The position numbers were made by a program, and so were the translations under genes. This document shows, piece after piece, positions 25,517-35,786 of a DNA stretch of 64,000 nt. Numbering within the stretch: position 1 is the stretch's first letter; each line of letters starts with the position of its first letter. The notes under the pieces were generated by a model. It saw nothing but the letters and a program-made list of their open reading frames with translations, did not search any database and was not told the DNA's origin. Location of the stretch: the NCBI GenBank assembly GCA_013286795.1, contig JABDFA010000007.1, forward strand, positions 1 to 64,000, written 5' to 3'. This DNA comes from Candidatus Babelota bacterium (GTDB lineage: Bacteria > Babelota > Babeliae > Babelales > JABDEC01).

Positions 25517-26317
25517 ATGATTCCGAATATTTATATTTATAAACCTTATTTATTCATAAATTTTTATGGTTTGGCCATTTTTGTTGGACTACTAATATTT
25601 ATAGCCCTTATAAAAAAAAATAAAGGTTTCAATAATTTAATCACAGAAGATCAGTTTTATAATGTTATTATATTAAGTATTATAATGGGTTTTATAGGAG
25701 CCAGGTTATTTTGGACAATAGATGAATGGAAAAATATTGAAAATTGGTATGAAATTTTAATGTTTTGGCAACCTGGTTATTATCTTTTAGGTTCAGTTAT
25801 TGGAATTTTAGTTGTTTTACCCTTTTATTTAAAAAAAATTAATGTTTTAGTTTTACCGTTTTTGGATCTTGTCGCTATTTATGCGCCTCTTTTACAATCT
25901 ATATCAAGAATAGGGTGTTTTTTAGCTGGCTGTTGTTATGGTTTACCTACTAATTTACCTTGGGGAATTATTTATAAAAATCCGGATTGTTTGATTTCTG
26001 ACCATTTAAGGTATATTAAAATTCACCCAACACAGCTTTATAGTTCTATATTATTATTAATGATATTTTTTATCATGTACTATTTTGTTCAAAAGAGGAC
26101 AAAAAAATCAGGAGAAATTTTTGCAATATATCTTATACTAATGATCTTAGAAAGATTTGTTGTTGATTATTTGAGAGCTGATAGGGAGTTTTTTAATACA
26201 AAATATTTGAGTTTTTTTTCTATAAATCAATGGGTAGCAATAGTTATTTTAACTATTACTATATTAATATTTGCATATCCAAAAAGGCAAAGAGGGATGG
26301 GAAATGGACCTCTTTAA
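25517..26317 (+). CDS. lgt: Prolipoprotein diacylglyceryl transferase
   Basis: Inner-membrane enzyme that attaches diacylglycerol to lipobox cysteines. It has about seven hydrophobic helices, RIGCFLAGCCYGLPT (the Lgt signature region), HPTQLYSS and RFVVDYLRADR. 266 residues is normal. It precedes dnaG and overlaps it by 14 bases. Confidence 0.93.
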   Translation: MIPNIYIYKPYLFINFYGLAIFVGLLIFIALIKKNKGFNNLITEDQFYNVIILSIIMGFIGARLFWTIDEWKNIENWYEILMFWQPGYYLLGSVIGILVVLPFYLKKINVLVLPFLDLVAIYAPLLQSISRIGCFLAGCCYGLPTNLPWGIIYKNPDCLISDHLRYIKIHPTQLYSSILLLMIFFIMYYFVQKRTKKSGEIFAIYLILMILERFVVDYLRADREFFNTKYLSFFSINQWVAIVILTITILIFAYPKRQRGMGNGPL

Positions 26318-28049
26318 TTTTTTGAAATTACAATTGCCTATTATTAATGTTATTAATGAATATTTGGCCCTAAAAAGAGCGGGACTTTATTGGAAAGCAC
26401 CTTGCCCATTTCATTCTGAAAAAACAGCTTCTTTTACCGTAAGCCCACATAAAGATATCTTTTACTGTTTTGGTTGTCATGTAAGTGGGGATGTAGTTGG
26501 GTTTATAGCTAAAATGGAGAACTGCTCTCAAATTGAAGCGGCTAAATTTTTGGTGGAAAAATATGGTTTGCAGCCTCCTAAAGATACAAGCTTTGAGTTT
26601 AAGAAAATAGCAGAAAACATTGAAGAAAAAAATAAATATTTTATTTTGTGTCAAAAGGTTGCTCAATGGTGCATTAGGAATTTAAATGATGATTTTGGCG
26701 CAAAAAAATATTTGCAAGAGCGGGGTTTTAATCAGGAAAGTTTGAATAAATATACCATAGGCTATTTTCCTAGTGGGTCCAGTAATATTAAAATATTGGC
26801 AAAAGAGTTGATTAAGGAAGGCTTTTTGTTGCAAGATTTGGTTCAAGCAAATATTGTTATGGAGGGCAAAAGCTTATATTCTCCTTTTGAGGACCGTATT
26901 ATTTTTCCAATTAAGGATTCTATGGGAAGGTTTTGTGGTTTTGGGGGTCGGATATTTAAAGATAATGATACAAGGGCCAAATATTATAACTCCCATGAAA
27001 ATTTATATTTCAATAAAGGATCATTACTTTTTGGATTAGATTTGGCAAAAAAAGATATTCAAGTCAAAGGACATGTATTTTTGGTAGAGGGCTATACTGA
27101 TTGTATATTTATGAGTCAAAGGGGATATACAAATTCAGTTGCTGTTTTAGGGACTTCTTGCACTATAGAGCATTTAAAGATTTTGAGCAGATTTACCCAA
27201 GTCGTTTATGTTCTTTATGATGGAGATGAAGCTGGGAGAAATGCTATGTTAAGGTTGACTCAATTATGTTGGGAAATAAATTTAGAATTGAAGGTTATTT
27301 GTTTGGTTTCAGGCGAAGACCCAGCTTCTTTTTTGAAGAAGAATGGTAATTTGAAAGAATTGATAGATCAAGCTAAAGATATTTATTCATTTTTTATAGA
27401 GGGTTTTGGATCGAATTTTTCTACTAAATCTCTTCAGGAAAAACTTGTGGTAGTAAAAAAAATAACAGAGGTTATTAAAAATATAAATGATCCCATTAAA
27501 AGAAACATTCTATTGCAGGAAACTTCAATAAGACTTAACATACCTTTTGATTCGCTAAAAGTAGAGTTTGAAAATAAAGATTTTAAAAAAAAAATAATAT
27601 CTGATAAAATAGTAAATAAAGAAAATTTTGAACTATCAAGTTCAGAAAGGGATCTTTTAATAGCCATTTTGGAAGACTTTAGTTTATTAAATAAAGATAA
27701 TTTTTATATAATTAACTATTTTAGTTATTATGCAAGAGAAATTTTGTTATTATTATTTGAATTAAAGAGTCGAGACCAAAGTTTTGATTTTAACAAGTTA
27801 TTATTAATGCTTTCTGAAGAACATAAACAATTTTTGAATAAGGTTTTTGTAGAACAAGAAAGTATGGGGACAAAAGAGTTCACTAAATTAGTTGAACAAT
27901 TTAAAAAGAAGAGTTGGAAAAAAATAGCTTATGAAATAAAGTCTAATCTTATTATGGCACAAAAAAAATCTGATTATAATGAGGTTAAGAAGTTAGTTTT
28001 GCAATTTCAGGAATTAAAGAAAAAATTTGTGGATGGAGATGAAATATGA
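26304..28049 (+). CDS. dnaG: DNA primase DnaG
   Basis: Makes RNA primers at the replication fork. CHC2 zinc domain at the N-terminus (C34, H37, C55, C58), then the TOPRIM core with [10 protein letters not shown] and [12 protein letters not shown]. The C-terminal helicase-binding part is divergent. I start at ATG 26304, where GAGGGA at 26292-26297 is well spaced; the frame is open further up to a TTG at 26271, but that lacks a ribosome site. The stop overlaps the rpoD start (ATGA). Confidence 0.95.
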   Translation: MDLFNFLKLQLPIINVINEYLALKRAGLYWKAPCPFHSEKTASFTVSPHKDIFYCFGCHVSGDVVGFIAKMENCSQIEAAKFLVEKYGLQPPKDTSFEFKKIAENIEEKNKYFILCQKVAQWCIRNLNDDFGAKKYLQERGFNQESLNKYTIGYFPSGSSNIKILAKELIKEGFLLQDLVQANIVMEGKSLYSPFEDRIIFPIKDSMGRFCGFGGRIFKDNDTRAKYYNSHENLYFNKGSLLFGLDLAKKDIQVKGHVFLVEGYTDCIFMSQRGYTNSVAVLGTSCTIEHLKILSRFTQVVYVLYDGDEAGRNAMLRLTQLCWEINLELKVICLVSGEDPASFLKKNGNLKELIDQAKDIYSFFIEGFGSNFSTKSLQEKLVVVKKITEVIKNINDPIKRNILLQETSIRLNIPFDSLKVEFENKDFKKKIISDKIVNKENFELSSSERDLLIAILEDFSLLNKDNFYIINYFSYYAREILLLLFELKSRDQSFDFNKLLLMLSEEHKQFLNKVFVEQESMGTKEFTKLVEQFKKKSWKKIAYEIKSNLIMAQKKSDYNEVKKLVLQFQELKKKFVDGDEI

Positions 28050-30079
28050 TTAAAAAGCAAATTAAAAAATTAAAGACAAAAATAGAAGAAAAAAAATCTA
28101 TAAAGATTTTGAATGTTTTAAAGTCTAAATTGGGTATTAATTCGAAGATTGAAAAAGAAAAGAAAATAGTAAAATCTTCTAAGTCTAAGCCTGTATCTAA
28201 ATCAAAAGTTATAAAGAAGAAAGAGTCTTCTGGTGTAAAAAAATCTGAAACAAAGGTGGAGTTACTGGAAGATCTTTTAGAAAAAGGAAAAAAAAATGGT
28301 GTTATTGCTTATGAAGAAGTAATAGAATTTGGAGAGAAAAATCAATTTACTGAACAAGAAGTTAATGATTTATTGCGTCTTTTTGAAAAAGAACATATAG
28401 AACTTGTAATGCAAGAAGAGCTTGAAGCATCAAAAGAATTTCAAAATTTTGAAGAGATAGATAATGTTGCTCAACCATTAAAATCTATTTCCAGTACAGT
28501 TTTTTCTGAAGGAGAAGAATCTGCTGAACCTGAAGAAGCAGAAGTCGAAGAATTAGTAAAAAGTGAAACTACGGCAATTGCTGATGGTGTAAAAGCATAT
28601 TTAAGAGATATCGGAAAAATACCTTTATTAACAAAAAAAACAGAAGAAGAAATTGCTACAAATATTAGGGATAGCAAAAAAGATTCTGTAGATGCAGTGG
28701 CTCAATTTCTATTTATGGCAAAGGAATTAGTTCAATTAGGTGAAAAAATTCAAAAAAATGGTATTGCCCTAAAAGAGATTATTCAATTTTCTGAATTTGA
28801 TGAGGAAAATATTCCTAAGTTTGAGGAAGAAAAAGCTCATCTTTTAATTATGATTAACAAAATTAAAGATGTTATGAATAATGAAGGAGCTATTTATCTA
28901 AGTTATAGAGGTAAATTGGATAGCCAATCTAGTAAGAAGGAGATGCTTTCTAAAGTTAAAAAAAATAAAGAAGATCTTATAAAAGAGGTTAAGGCTATAA
29001 AATTTTCTAATAATTTTATTCGTAAAATGGGAAAGAGGATAGAAAAAGCAGTAGCAAAAATCGCTGAAAAAAATGAGATAATAAGAAATTCTGAAAAGAA
29101 AATTGAACTTTTAGGTAAGAGTAAAAATTTACAGGAAATCGAAGAATATAATAAAACAATACGAGCAGCACAAAAGGCAATAAAGAACATAGAATCAGAA
29201 ATGGGTTTGCCTTTAGATAAAATAGAAAAATATTTTAAACAGCTTACTACCGCTCAAAGAAGAGATAAAATAGCAAAAGATAATTTAGCAAAGGCGAACT
29301 TGCGCTTAGTTGTTAATTTAGCAAAAAAATATATCAATAGAGGATTGCATTTTCTTGATTTGATACAAGAAGGTAACATTGGCTTAATGAAAGCTGTTGA
29401 AAAATTTGAATTTGAACGAGGGTTTAAATTTTCTACATATGCAACTTGGTGGATAAAGCAAGCTATTACTCGTGCTATAGCTGATCAATCAAGAACAATA
29501 CGTGTTCCTGTTCATATGGTTGAAACATTAAATAAAATTAATAAAATAAAGCATACATTTTTACAAGAGCATGGTAGAGAACCAAGTTATGCTGAGTTAT
29601 CAAAGGAATTGAATATTGATGAGAAAAAAATTAAAAATGTAATAAAGATTTCCAAAGAGCCTGTTTCTCTGGAAACTCCTGTAGGGGATGGTGATGATGC
29701 CTTTATTAAAGATTTCATTGAAAATGAAAATGAGCTTTCTCCAGCTGAATCTGTTTCTAGCAATGATCTTAAAGAAAGAGTGAGGGAAGTTCTAAAAACC
29801 CTAACTCCGCGTGAAGAAAAGGTTCTAAAAATGAGATTTGGTATAGATGTTGCATCAGAACACACTCTTGAAGAGGTAGGCAAGGATTTTTCTGTAACTA
29901 GAGAACGTATTAGGCAAATAGAAGTTAAAGCTTTACGTAAGCTTAAACATCCTTCAAGAAATAGAAAGTTAAAGCCATTCTTTGAAAAGAAAAATGAAGA
30001 AGAAGGGGTTATTCTTGCTGAAGATGAAGATGAAAATTTATTGTTGAAGAGTGATATTGATAATCAAGATGATGAGTAA
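28046..30079 (+). CDS. rpoD: Primary sigma factor RpoD
   Basis: Region 1.1-like N-terminus that is Lys-rich (residues 1-90). Region 1.2 with [15 protein letters not shown] long non-conserved region of about 150 residues. Region 2 with [18 protein letters not shown] and [20 protein letters not shown]. Region 3. Region 4 with [14 protein letters not shown] and [17 protein letters not shown]. All core elements are intact, so -10/-35 promoters of the usual type are expected, as seen at 12848 and 52456. It is coupled to dnaG. Confidence 0.96.
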   Translation: MIKKQIKKLKTKIEEKKSIKILNVLKSKLGINSKIEKEKKIVKSSKSKPVSKSKVIKKKESSGVKKSETKVELLEDLLEKGKKNGVIAYEEVIEFGEKNQFTEQEVNDLLRLFEKEHIELVMQEELEASKEFQNFEEIDNVAQPLKSISSTVFSEGEESAEPEEAEVEELVKSETTAIADGVKAYLRDIGKIPLLTKKTEEEIATNIRDSKKDSVDAVAQFLFMAKELVQLGEKIQKNGIALKEIIQFSEFDEENIPKFEEEKAHLLIMINKIKDVMNNEGAIYLSYRGKLDSQSSKKEMLSKVKKNKEDLIKEVKAIKFSNNFIRKMGKRIEKAVAKIAEKNEIIRNSEKKIELLGKSKNLQEIEEYNKTIRAAQKAIKNIESEMGLPLDKIEKYFKQLTTAQRRDKIAKDNLAKANLRLVVNLAKKYINRGLHFLDLIQEGNIGLMKAVEKFEFERGFKFSTYATWWIKQAITRAIADQSRTIRVPVHMVETLNKINKIKHTFLQEHGREPSYAELSKELNIDEKKIKNVIKISKEPVSLETPVGDGDDAFIKDFIENENELSPAESVSSNDLKERVREVLKTLTPREEKVLKMRFGIDVASEHTLEEVGKDFSVTRERIRQIEVKALRKLKHPSRNRKLKPFFEKKNEEEGVILAEDEDENLLLKSDIDNQDDE

Positions 30080-30100
30080 TATTTAAAAAAAAGGAAATGA

Positions 30101-31393
30101 ATGGAAGAGGTAACTAGCGGAAGTTCTCTTTATCTTCAATTTTTAGGTTTTTTTATTGCATTAGCTATATGCGCTTTTTTCTCTTTTTTAGAAACTAGTA
30201 TAACAGCTTTGAGATTATTCAAGTTAAAAGAATTAGCTGAAACTACAGGAAAATATAAATCTCTTTTTGATACCTTAGAAAAGCATCCACATAGAATAAT
30301 AATTACTATTTTAATAGTGAGTAGTTTAGCAAATGCAACAAGCGCTGCATTAATAACACGTATAATGGAAGAACTGTTTAGTAAGATTAACTTATCTCAA
30401 GGGTTAGGGTTTTCTTTAGGTATATTTATCGCTTCATCTTCAATTCTAATTTTTGGTGAAGTTATACCTAAGCATTTAGCTAGATCCCAGGGTGAAAATC
30501 TTATAGGCTCAACCTTATGGATTACAAATGCAGTATATTATTTGCTCTTTCCATTAGTTGAATTTTTGACTAGAATTTCAGACTTTATAACTAATAAAAT
30601 TAGTCAGGGAAAGCCAAGTTTTGAGATAGAATCATCAGAAAAAGAGGTTCAGTTTTTGATTGATTATATTGATGAAAAAGGATTAATGGAGCCTGACAAA
30701 ATTGAAATGCTTCAAAATGTTTTCAGGTTAGGAAGAAAACAGGTCAGAGAAATAATGGTACCTGAAATTGATATAATAACTGTAGACGCTAATACGTCTT
30801 TAGATGAATCTTTAAAAATTTTTTCTAAATATCAATATTCTAGAATGCCTGTTTATGAGGAAAATGTAGATAATATAATTGGTATAGTTTATCAAAAAGA
30901 TCTATTTTTATTATTTCAGCAAAAACCTGACAAGAAAATTATTAGGGATTTAATCAGACCCATTATGTTTGTTCCTGAGAGCTTAAGGGTTAATCAGTTA
31001 TTGCGTCAGTTTAGACAACAGCATATGCATATGGGAATTGTATTAAACGAGCACGGTGGTATTAGCGGACTTGTGACTTTAGAAGATGTTTTGGAAGAAA
31101 TTGTTGGAGAAATTGCTGATGAATATGAGTCAATTTCAAAAAAAGTTATTTTACTTAAAGAAAATGAATGGCTAGTAGATGCTAGTATTAGTCTAGAGGA
31201 GCTTGAAGAAATTTTAAATATTACTTTCGGGACACATGATGTAATTACTTTAGGTGGATTTTTGACCGAACAATTGCAATATTTACCTAAAAAAGGGGAT
31301 AGAGTTTATTATAAGCATTTTTGTTTTCAAATTCAAAAGTCTAGTCCAAAAAGAGTGTTACAGGTATTAATATTTAAAGAACATAATAATTAA
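30101..31393 (+). CDS. CNNM/CBS transporter-like protein (HlyC/CorC family)
   Basis: An N-terminal CNNM (DUF21) membrane domain of about four helices (1-190) with FFSFLETSITALRLFKL and FGEVIPKHLA. Two CBS domains follow (about 205-330: VREIMVPEIDIITVD and LVTLEDVLEEIVGEI). A C-terminal CorC_HlyC domain with HDVITLGGFL ends it. Family members move or sense divalent cations (Mg/Co), despite the old haemolysin label. AAAGGAAATGA precedes the ATG. Confidence 0.9.
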   Translation: MEEVTSGSSLYLQFLGFFIALAICAFFSFLETSITALRLFKLKELAETTGKYKSLFDTLEKHPHRIIITILIVSSLANATSAALITRIMEELFSKINLSQGLGFSLGIFIASSSILIFGEVIPKHLARSQGENLIGSTLWITNAVYYLLFPLVEFLTRISDFITNKISQGKPSFEIESSEKEVQFLIDYIDEKGLMEPDKIEMLQNVFRLGRKQVREIMVPEIDIITVDANTSLDESLKIFSKYQYSRMPVYEENVDNIIGIVYQKDLFLLFQQKPDKKIIRDLIRPIMFVPESLRVNQLLRQFRQQHMHMGIVLNEHGGISGLVTLEDVLEEIVGEIADEYESISKKVILLKENEWLVDASISLEELEEILNITFGTHDVITLGGFLTEQLQYLPKKGDRVYYKHFCFQIQKSSPKRVLQVLIFKEHNN

Positions 31394-31404
31394 AAAAGGA
31401 ATCT

Positions 31405-31791
31405 ATGAAGAAACTAATTTTGGGAATTTTTATATTAACGTTTAACTTGGAAGCTGAAGAAGAAGTTATAAGAGCTCCTAAGCCCCAGCCAAACTGTCAA
31501 GAAGATGAAAAAGATCCAGCAACTGCAGAAATATTACAAACCTTTGCGGGAGTTGTTGTTAATTTTGGTAAAGTTGTTGCAGATCCTAATAATCCACAAA
31601 ATGTTGCTGAAAAGGTTGCTAACATGGTAGCTGGAATGATTAATATTGCTTCAATTATGACCAAATCACCTATTCTCAAAGAACATGGTATTAAACAAGT
31701 TCTTGATTCTATTGACCCAAAAATTATTGCAGAATTAGAAAAAATTGCAAAAGCTCAAGCGATAAGCTTAAGGGAATCCTGTATTCAGTAA
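31405..31791 (+). CDS. Exported small protein of unknown function
   Basis: 128 residues with a signal peptide (LILGIFILTFNLEA) and an otherwise helical body containing one cysteine near each end. It follows the CNNM gene by 11 bases and is probably co-transcribed. No recognised family. Confidence 0.65.
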   Translation: MKKLILGIFILTFNLEAEEEVIRAPKPQPNCQEDEKDPATAEILQTFAGVVVNFGKVVADPNNPQNVAEKVANMVAGMINIASIMTKSPILKEHGIKQVLDSIDPKIIAELEKIAKAQAISLRESCIQ

Positions 31792-31810
31792 TCTTATTTT
31801 ATTATAAAAG

Positions 31811-32092
31811 TTAATCCCTCGCTACTGGTCCAGGATAATTATCTAAATCCCATTGCTTACAGTAGCAGTAGACCTCATTTGGATCATTTTCGACGTAAAT
31901 TGGTTTGTCGTCATTTTTTTTCAGTCTTAAGGCACCTATGCCAGAACAATAACATAAGCATCTGTTATTTATGTCTACGCATCTTTTTTGAGAAGTACAT
32001 ACTCTTTTGAATTTTTTCTTTACTGTACCATTTAAAAAATTAGAAAATATTAGAGCGATTGCTAGAAACAATAAATTATTTTTTGAAAACAT
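31811..32092 (-). CDS. Exported cysteine-rich small protein
   Basis: 93 residues from the ATG at 32092, which has a perfect GGAGG seven bases upstream; the frame is open further but lacks a ribosome site. The signal peptide (LLFLAIALIFSNFLNG) is followed by nine or so cysteines in two groups (CTSQKRCVDINNRCLCYC and CYCKQW), probably disulfide-bonded after export. No recognised family. It could be a folding client of the VKOR at 19057. Confidence 0.7.
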   Translation of the reverse strand: MFSKNNLLFLAIALIFSNFLNGTVKKKFKRVCTSQKRCVDINNRCLCYCSGIGALRLKKNDDKPIYVENDPNEVYCYCKQWDLDNYPGPVARD

Positions 32093-32274
32093 ATTATAAC
32101 CTCCTATTTTAATATAAATATTACTAATATTATAATATATTATTTTTAAATTAATTAGCAAGAGTATCTGAAATTAAATTTTTCAGGGTATAAAAATATA
32201 TAAAAACTGCTTAACAAAGGCTATTAATTCCCATACAATAAAATATATGTCTATTTTATTTAGTAGGGTCAAAA

Positions 32275-33393
32275 ATGAACAAAATCCCCAAAATATCTTT
32301 ATTATTATTTTCTATTTTATTTTTTAACAATTATGCAGAAGAATATTCAGCATTAAAGTTAGGGTATGAGCTTTCTAACAAAGAAGTCCAGGGTATTCAT
32401 GATATACCAATGCAAATTATAAAAAATGAATATAGTTCTTTGAAAAATGAATGGAATGTTCCAAAAAATAGGAAAAAAAAGCCTTTTTGGAATAGATTAA
32501 CTTATTGTTTGGGTTATCAAAAGATTGATGAAAATAGTTCGCCTTTTTTATATAAAACCATAATTGAATTGGCTGATTTATTGAAAATTAATTCACCTAA
32601 GAAAAAATTTGGTTGTGGTGTTTATATATGTAGAGGAAATAAATGTCATGATATTAGATCCTTTTTTACAGGTAAAGATGCTAAATTAGATGCTTATTCG
32701 CTTGCTATAAATCAAAAAAGAGGTGTAATTTCTATAGGTGAAGAACTCATCACTAGTTTATCTTATCCTGAATTAAGAGTTGTACTTGCTCGTAAACTTG
32801 CTGGAATAAAGAAGAATCATTTAGTTAAAAATTTGATTTTAGCTAATCCATTTATGAGTTTTGGTATGTATGCAGGTGATGCATTTACTACTTGTTTAGG
32901 GTTTCCACCTTTATTAAGTTTAGGTTGGAACTATACAACTTTAAATGCTTTTCATACAACTTTTGATATAGGTATTAACTATGCTTTTGATCCTGTATCT
33001 AATGTTATAGGAACAGCAAGTGATGTATTTGCAGCTGGTGTATTAAGAAAGAATGAAAAAGAAGCAGACTTATATGCTTATTATGTGACGCAAGATAAAG
33101 AAAATTTGATGAGTGCTTTGGAAAAGATAGAAAATTTGCAAAAAACTAAACATCCATATTGGTATAAATTTAATAAAACAATGGAATATATTAACCCTAT
33201 TTCATTTATTACTTCCCATATTTTACCTACCAGCAGTGAACCTTCTGAAAAGCAAAGAACTAAATATCTTGAGCAAGCTTCAAAAGGTGATGTTTCAAAA
33301 AATAGTTTTTACCACAAAGTTGTTTCTGATATGACTAAAAAACCGGAAATTAATGACCCATCTTCAATCGTTTTAGCAAGTGCTAAGGTATAA
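32275..33393 (+). CDS. Exported M48-like pseudopeptidase
   Basis: 372 residues with a signal peptide (about 1-21). Its layout and sequence parallel the next gene (PKNRKKKPFWNRLTYCLGY, then FTGKDAKLDAYSLAINQ, then EKEADLYAYYV). At the zinc site, where the neighbour has AAHELGHIKRNH, it has LARKLAGIKKNH: both zinc histidines and the catalytic glutamate are replaced (R173, K174, G177). The third ligand region EKEAD is retained. It is predicted to be catalytically dead, perhaps a partner or decoy of its active neighbour. It overlaps nothing and lies 6 bases before that gene. Confidence 0.82.
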   Translation: MNKIPKISLLLFSILFFNNYAEEYSALKLGYELSNKEVQGIHDIPMQIIKNEYSSLKNEWNVPKNRKKKPFWNRLTYCLGYQKIDENSSPFLYKTIIELADLLKINSPKKKFGCGVYICRGNKCHDIRSFFTGKDAKLDAYSLAINQKRGVISIGEELITSLSYPELRVVLARKLAGIKKNHLVKNLILANPFMSFGMYAGDAFTTCLGFPPLLSLGWNYTTLNAFHTTFDIGINYAFDPVSNVIGTASDVFAAGVLRKNEKEADLYAYYVTQDKENLMSALEKIENLQKTKHPYWYKFNKTMEYINPISFITSHILPTSSEPSEKQRTKYLEQASKGDVSKNSFYHKVVSDMTKKPEINDPSSIVLASAKV

Positions 33394-33399
33394 AAAAAC

Positions 33400-34488
33400 A
33401 TGAATAAATTTGAAAAAATAATTTTATCAATTTTCTTAACAGTAAACTTAAAATCTAATTGCTCTGATCATCAGCCAGTTGTAAATTTAGCCATAGATCA
33501 GTCAATGAATATAGTTCGTGATGAGTATAAAGCATTGCAGGATTATTGGAGGGTTCCAAAAAATAGAAAATCCCAACCATTTTGGTCCAGAGTTAATCAT
33601 TTTCTTGGGTATTATCAAATTGATGAAATAACCTCTCCATTATTATATAAAACAGTAAAAGAATTAGGTGAGAAATTAAATATTTTATCTGTTTCTAAAA
33701 AGTTTACTTGTGATATTTATATTTACGAAGGTAACAAGCTTTCAAATTTTATGTCCTATCTTACAGGAGCAGATTTTAGAGTCAATGCATGGGCCCAGTC
33801 AAGAAATCAAAGATCAGGCTCTATTACTTTTGGCTCAGATGTAATAGATAATTTTAATTACGGAGAGCTTAGATCTGTTGCTGCTCATGAATTGGGGCAT
33901 ATAAAAAGAAATCATGTTGTAAAAGCCTATTTTCTTAGCCTTGGTTTAACTTTTATAACAGGGTTTGCTGCAAATTTACTTTTGCCATTTGTGGTTCCAG
34001 TTACAATAAAATACGGGTTATTTGGATTACCAAACTATACAGCTAATACTGTAAGTATAAATATTTTGCAAACATTCGCTCTTGAAGTTATGGCGCGTGC
34101 AACCATAATGCCGCTGGCTGGTTTATCAAGAAAGTTTGAAAAAGAAGCAGATTTAATGGCATTTTATGCTACTAATGATGCTTATAGTTTAGTAAGCGCA
34201 TTAGACAAATTACATTGTTTGTATAAAAAAAGACATCCATTTTGGCATGCTATTGGAGAAGGCATGGAATATTTAGATCCATTTTCTTATTTGATGCCTG
34301 TAAATTCACATCCTACCCTAGAACAAAGAGCTGCTTATCTTGAAAAAGTTGCTAAAGGTGACGTTTCAAAGAACAGCTTATATTACAAAATTGTCAAAGA
34401 CATGGAAGCTGATAAAGGCCCAGTATTGAGTCTGAGTCAAACAACGTTGGTTCTTGGTAAAGATGTTACACCTAAGATAGCAGGTTAA
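33400..34488 (+). CDS. Exported M48-family zinc metallopeptidase
   Basis: 362 residues with a signal peptide (about 1-21, ending NC or later; LKSNC could be read as a poor lipobox). The zinc site is intact: H163, E164, H167 in AAHELGHIKRNH and the third ligand E249 in EKEADLMAFYA. Hydrophobic stretches at about 175-205 and 225-240 may contact membrane. M48 proteins act on misfolded or outer-envelope proteins (HtpX, BepA). The pairing with a dead paralogue is unusual. Confidence 0.88.
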   Translation: MNKFEKIILSIFLTVNLKSNCSDHQPVVNLAIDQSMNIVRDEYKALQDYWRVPKNRKSQPFWSRVNHFLGYYQIDEITSPLLYKTVKELGEKLNILSVSKKFTCDIYIYEGNKLSNFMSYLTGADFRVNAWAQSRNQRSGSITFGSDVIDNFNYGELRSVAAHELGHIKRNHVVKAYFLSLGLTFITGFAANLLLPFVVPVTIKYGLFGLPNYTANTVSINILQTFALEVMARATIMPLAGLSRKFEKEADLMAFYATNDAYSLVSALDKLHCLYKKRHPFWHAIGEGMEYLDPFSYLMPVNSHPTLEQRAAYLEKVAKGDVSKNSLYYKIVKDMEADKGPVLSLSQTTLVLGKDVTPKIAG

Positions 34489-34490
34489 AT

Positions 34491-35084
34491 ATGTATAAAA
34501 AACTTTTTACTTTATTATTAATTTCTAAGTGCTTAAGTATTGAAGCTATGAGTGATTTTACTATTTCAACAAAAGATGTTTCATTTCGTGGGCAGGCACA
34601 ACGTGGGGATGATCTTTTTGAAAACATTAAGAAAATTGTAGAAGCTAAACAGGACATTAATGCTTTTATCATGCAAGATGAAAGTGGAGACTCTCTTTTA
34701 ACTTATGCGATCAAATTATATAGAACTGATATAGTTTCTTATTTATTAAAAAATGGATCTAATGTTAATTTTGTGAATAAAGAAAGAAAAACTCCATTGA
34801 TGTTAGCTGCTGAGCAATCTAGCTCAGAGATAGCTGGAATGCTGTTGAATAATGGCGCATATGCTGGCATTGATGCAGCAATTCATAGAGCTATGGGAGA
34901 GTATTATCCGGGTGATTTTGGTGGTTATATTCATAGAAGTGATAGAGAAAAAGAAACTTATAGGATTTTATCTCAAGGAAAAGATGAGGCACTTAAAAAT
35001 CATTATCGTGATTATGTTAAGTTTCATCTTGATATAGAATTAAATAAAGACGTTTCGGATATTGTGCTCTCTTATCTTGAGTAA
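34491..35084 (+). CDS. Exported ankyrin protein with C-terminal F-box/PRANC-like motif
   Basis: 197 residues with a signal peptide (about 1-19, ending SIEA). Two to three ankyrin repeats lie at 60-130 (DSLLTYAIKLYRTDIVSYLLKNGS, KTPLMLAAEQSSSEIAGMLLNNGA). A linker rich in acidic and aromatic residues follows, and the end is LNKDVSDIVLSYLE. It starts two bases after the M48 stop, so it shares a transcript with the peptidase pair and with the next ankyrin gene. Confidence 0.8.
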   Translation: MYKKLFTLLLISKCLSIEAMSDFTISTKDVSFRGQAQRGDDLFENIKKIVEAKQDINAFIMQDESGDSLLTYAIKLYRTDIVSYLLKNGSNVNFVNKERKTPLMLAAEQSSSEIAGMLLNNGAYAGIDAAIHRAMGEYYPGDFGGYIHRSDREKETYRILSQGKDEALKNHYRDYVKFHLDIELNKDVSDIVLSYLE

Positions 35085-35098
35085 TCTGTAGGTTAAAT

Positions 35099-35716
35099 AT
35101 GTATAAAAAATTTTTTATTTTATTAGTGTTAGGTAGTTTTCAATTTGTTACTTTGGCCATGATAGTTCAGAAAGAAAAATATTTTCCGGGCGATATTGGG
35201 TCCGGTGTTTGTAAGATGGCAAATGATGGTCGTTTAAAAAAGATTAAAGAGGCTGTTGCAGCTGGTTATAATATTAATTTGCAAAATGAACTTGGACAAA
35301 CTCCATTGATGTTTGCTGCACAGAATGGACATGATGATATAGTCTCATATTTATTGGATCATAAAGCAAATGTTGATTTGGAGAGTAATGAAGGTTATAC
35401 TGCATTACTTTTGGCTGCTCAAGCAGGTAGATTAAATATAGTTGGAATGTTGCTTAGAGCTGGTTCTAATTTTTATGCTAAAAATAAAAAGGGTAAGTCT
35501 GCATTGATTTTAGCAAGAGAAGAGTTTGAATATTATAAGAAATTTGAAGACAGTAATTATGAAAAATCAAAATTTTATTCTGATTCTGAAAAAACTGTAG
35601 ATGTGTTGAAGCAATGGCCAGATAATCCTGAATTCATAAGCTCAATGGTTCAAAAACATTTAAAAATTAATGACCTTTCAAATATTGTAATGTCTTATTT
35701 GAACGAATCTAATTAA
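35099..35716 (+). CDS. Exported ankyrin protein with C-terminal F-box/PRANC-like motif
   Basis: 205 residues with a signal peptide (about 1-20). Three ankyrin repeats lie at about 45-140 (QTPLMFAAQNGHDDIVSYLLDHKA, YTALLLAAQAGRLNIVGMLLRAGS, KSALILA). The end is INDLSNIVMSYLNESN. It shares the repeat style and ending with the gene just upstream, with which it forms a pair. A strong terminator follows. Confidence 0.82.
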   Translation: MYKKFFILLVLGSFQFVTLAMIVQKEKYFPGDIGSGVCKMANDGRLKKIKEAVAAGYNINLQNELGQTPLMFAAQNGHDDIVSYLLDHKANVDLESNEGYTALLLAAQAGRLNIVGMLLRAGSNFYAKNKKGKSALILAREEFEYYKKFEDSNYEKSKFYSDSEKTVDVLKQWPDNPEFISSMVQKHLKINDLSNIVMSYLNESN

Positions 35717-35737
35717 TTATTATCGACAATTAAAATC

Positions 35738-35773
35738 AAAACAGTCTATCTTCTTGGTAGACTGTTTTTTTTT
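35738..35773 (+). terminator. Rho-independent terminator
   Basis: Stem AACAGTCTA / TAGACTGTT with A bases before and a run of nine T after, ending the ankyrin pair. Its T-run abuts the ribosome site of the next gene. Confidence 0.9.
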
Positions 35774-35786
35774 AAGGGAGTGTATG

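Noticed and set aside
31780-31791. SCIQ end of the exported protein at 31405
   Set aside because: The cysteine is third from the end, so the box is not CaaX.
35754-35786. Upstream start (TTG) for the LOG-family gene
   Set aside because: This stretch is the stem and T-run of a terminator; the ribosome site AAGGGAG points to ATG 35787.
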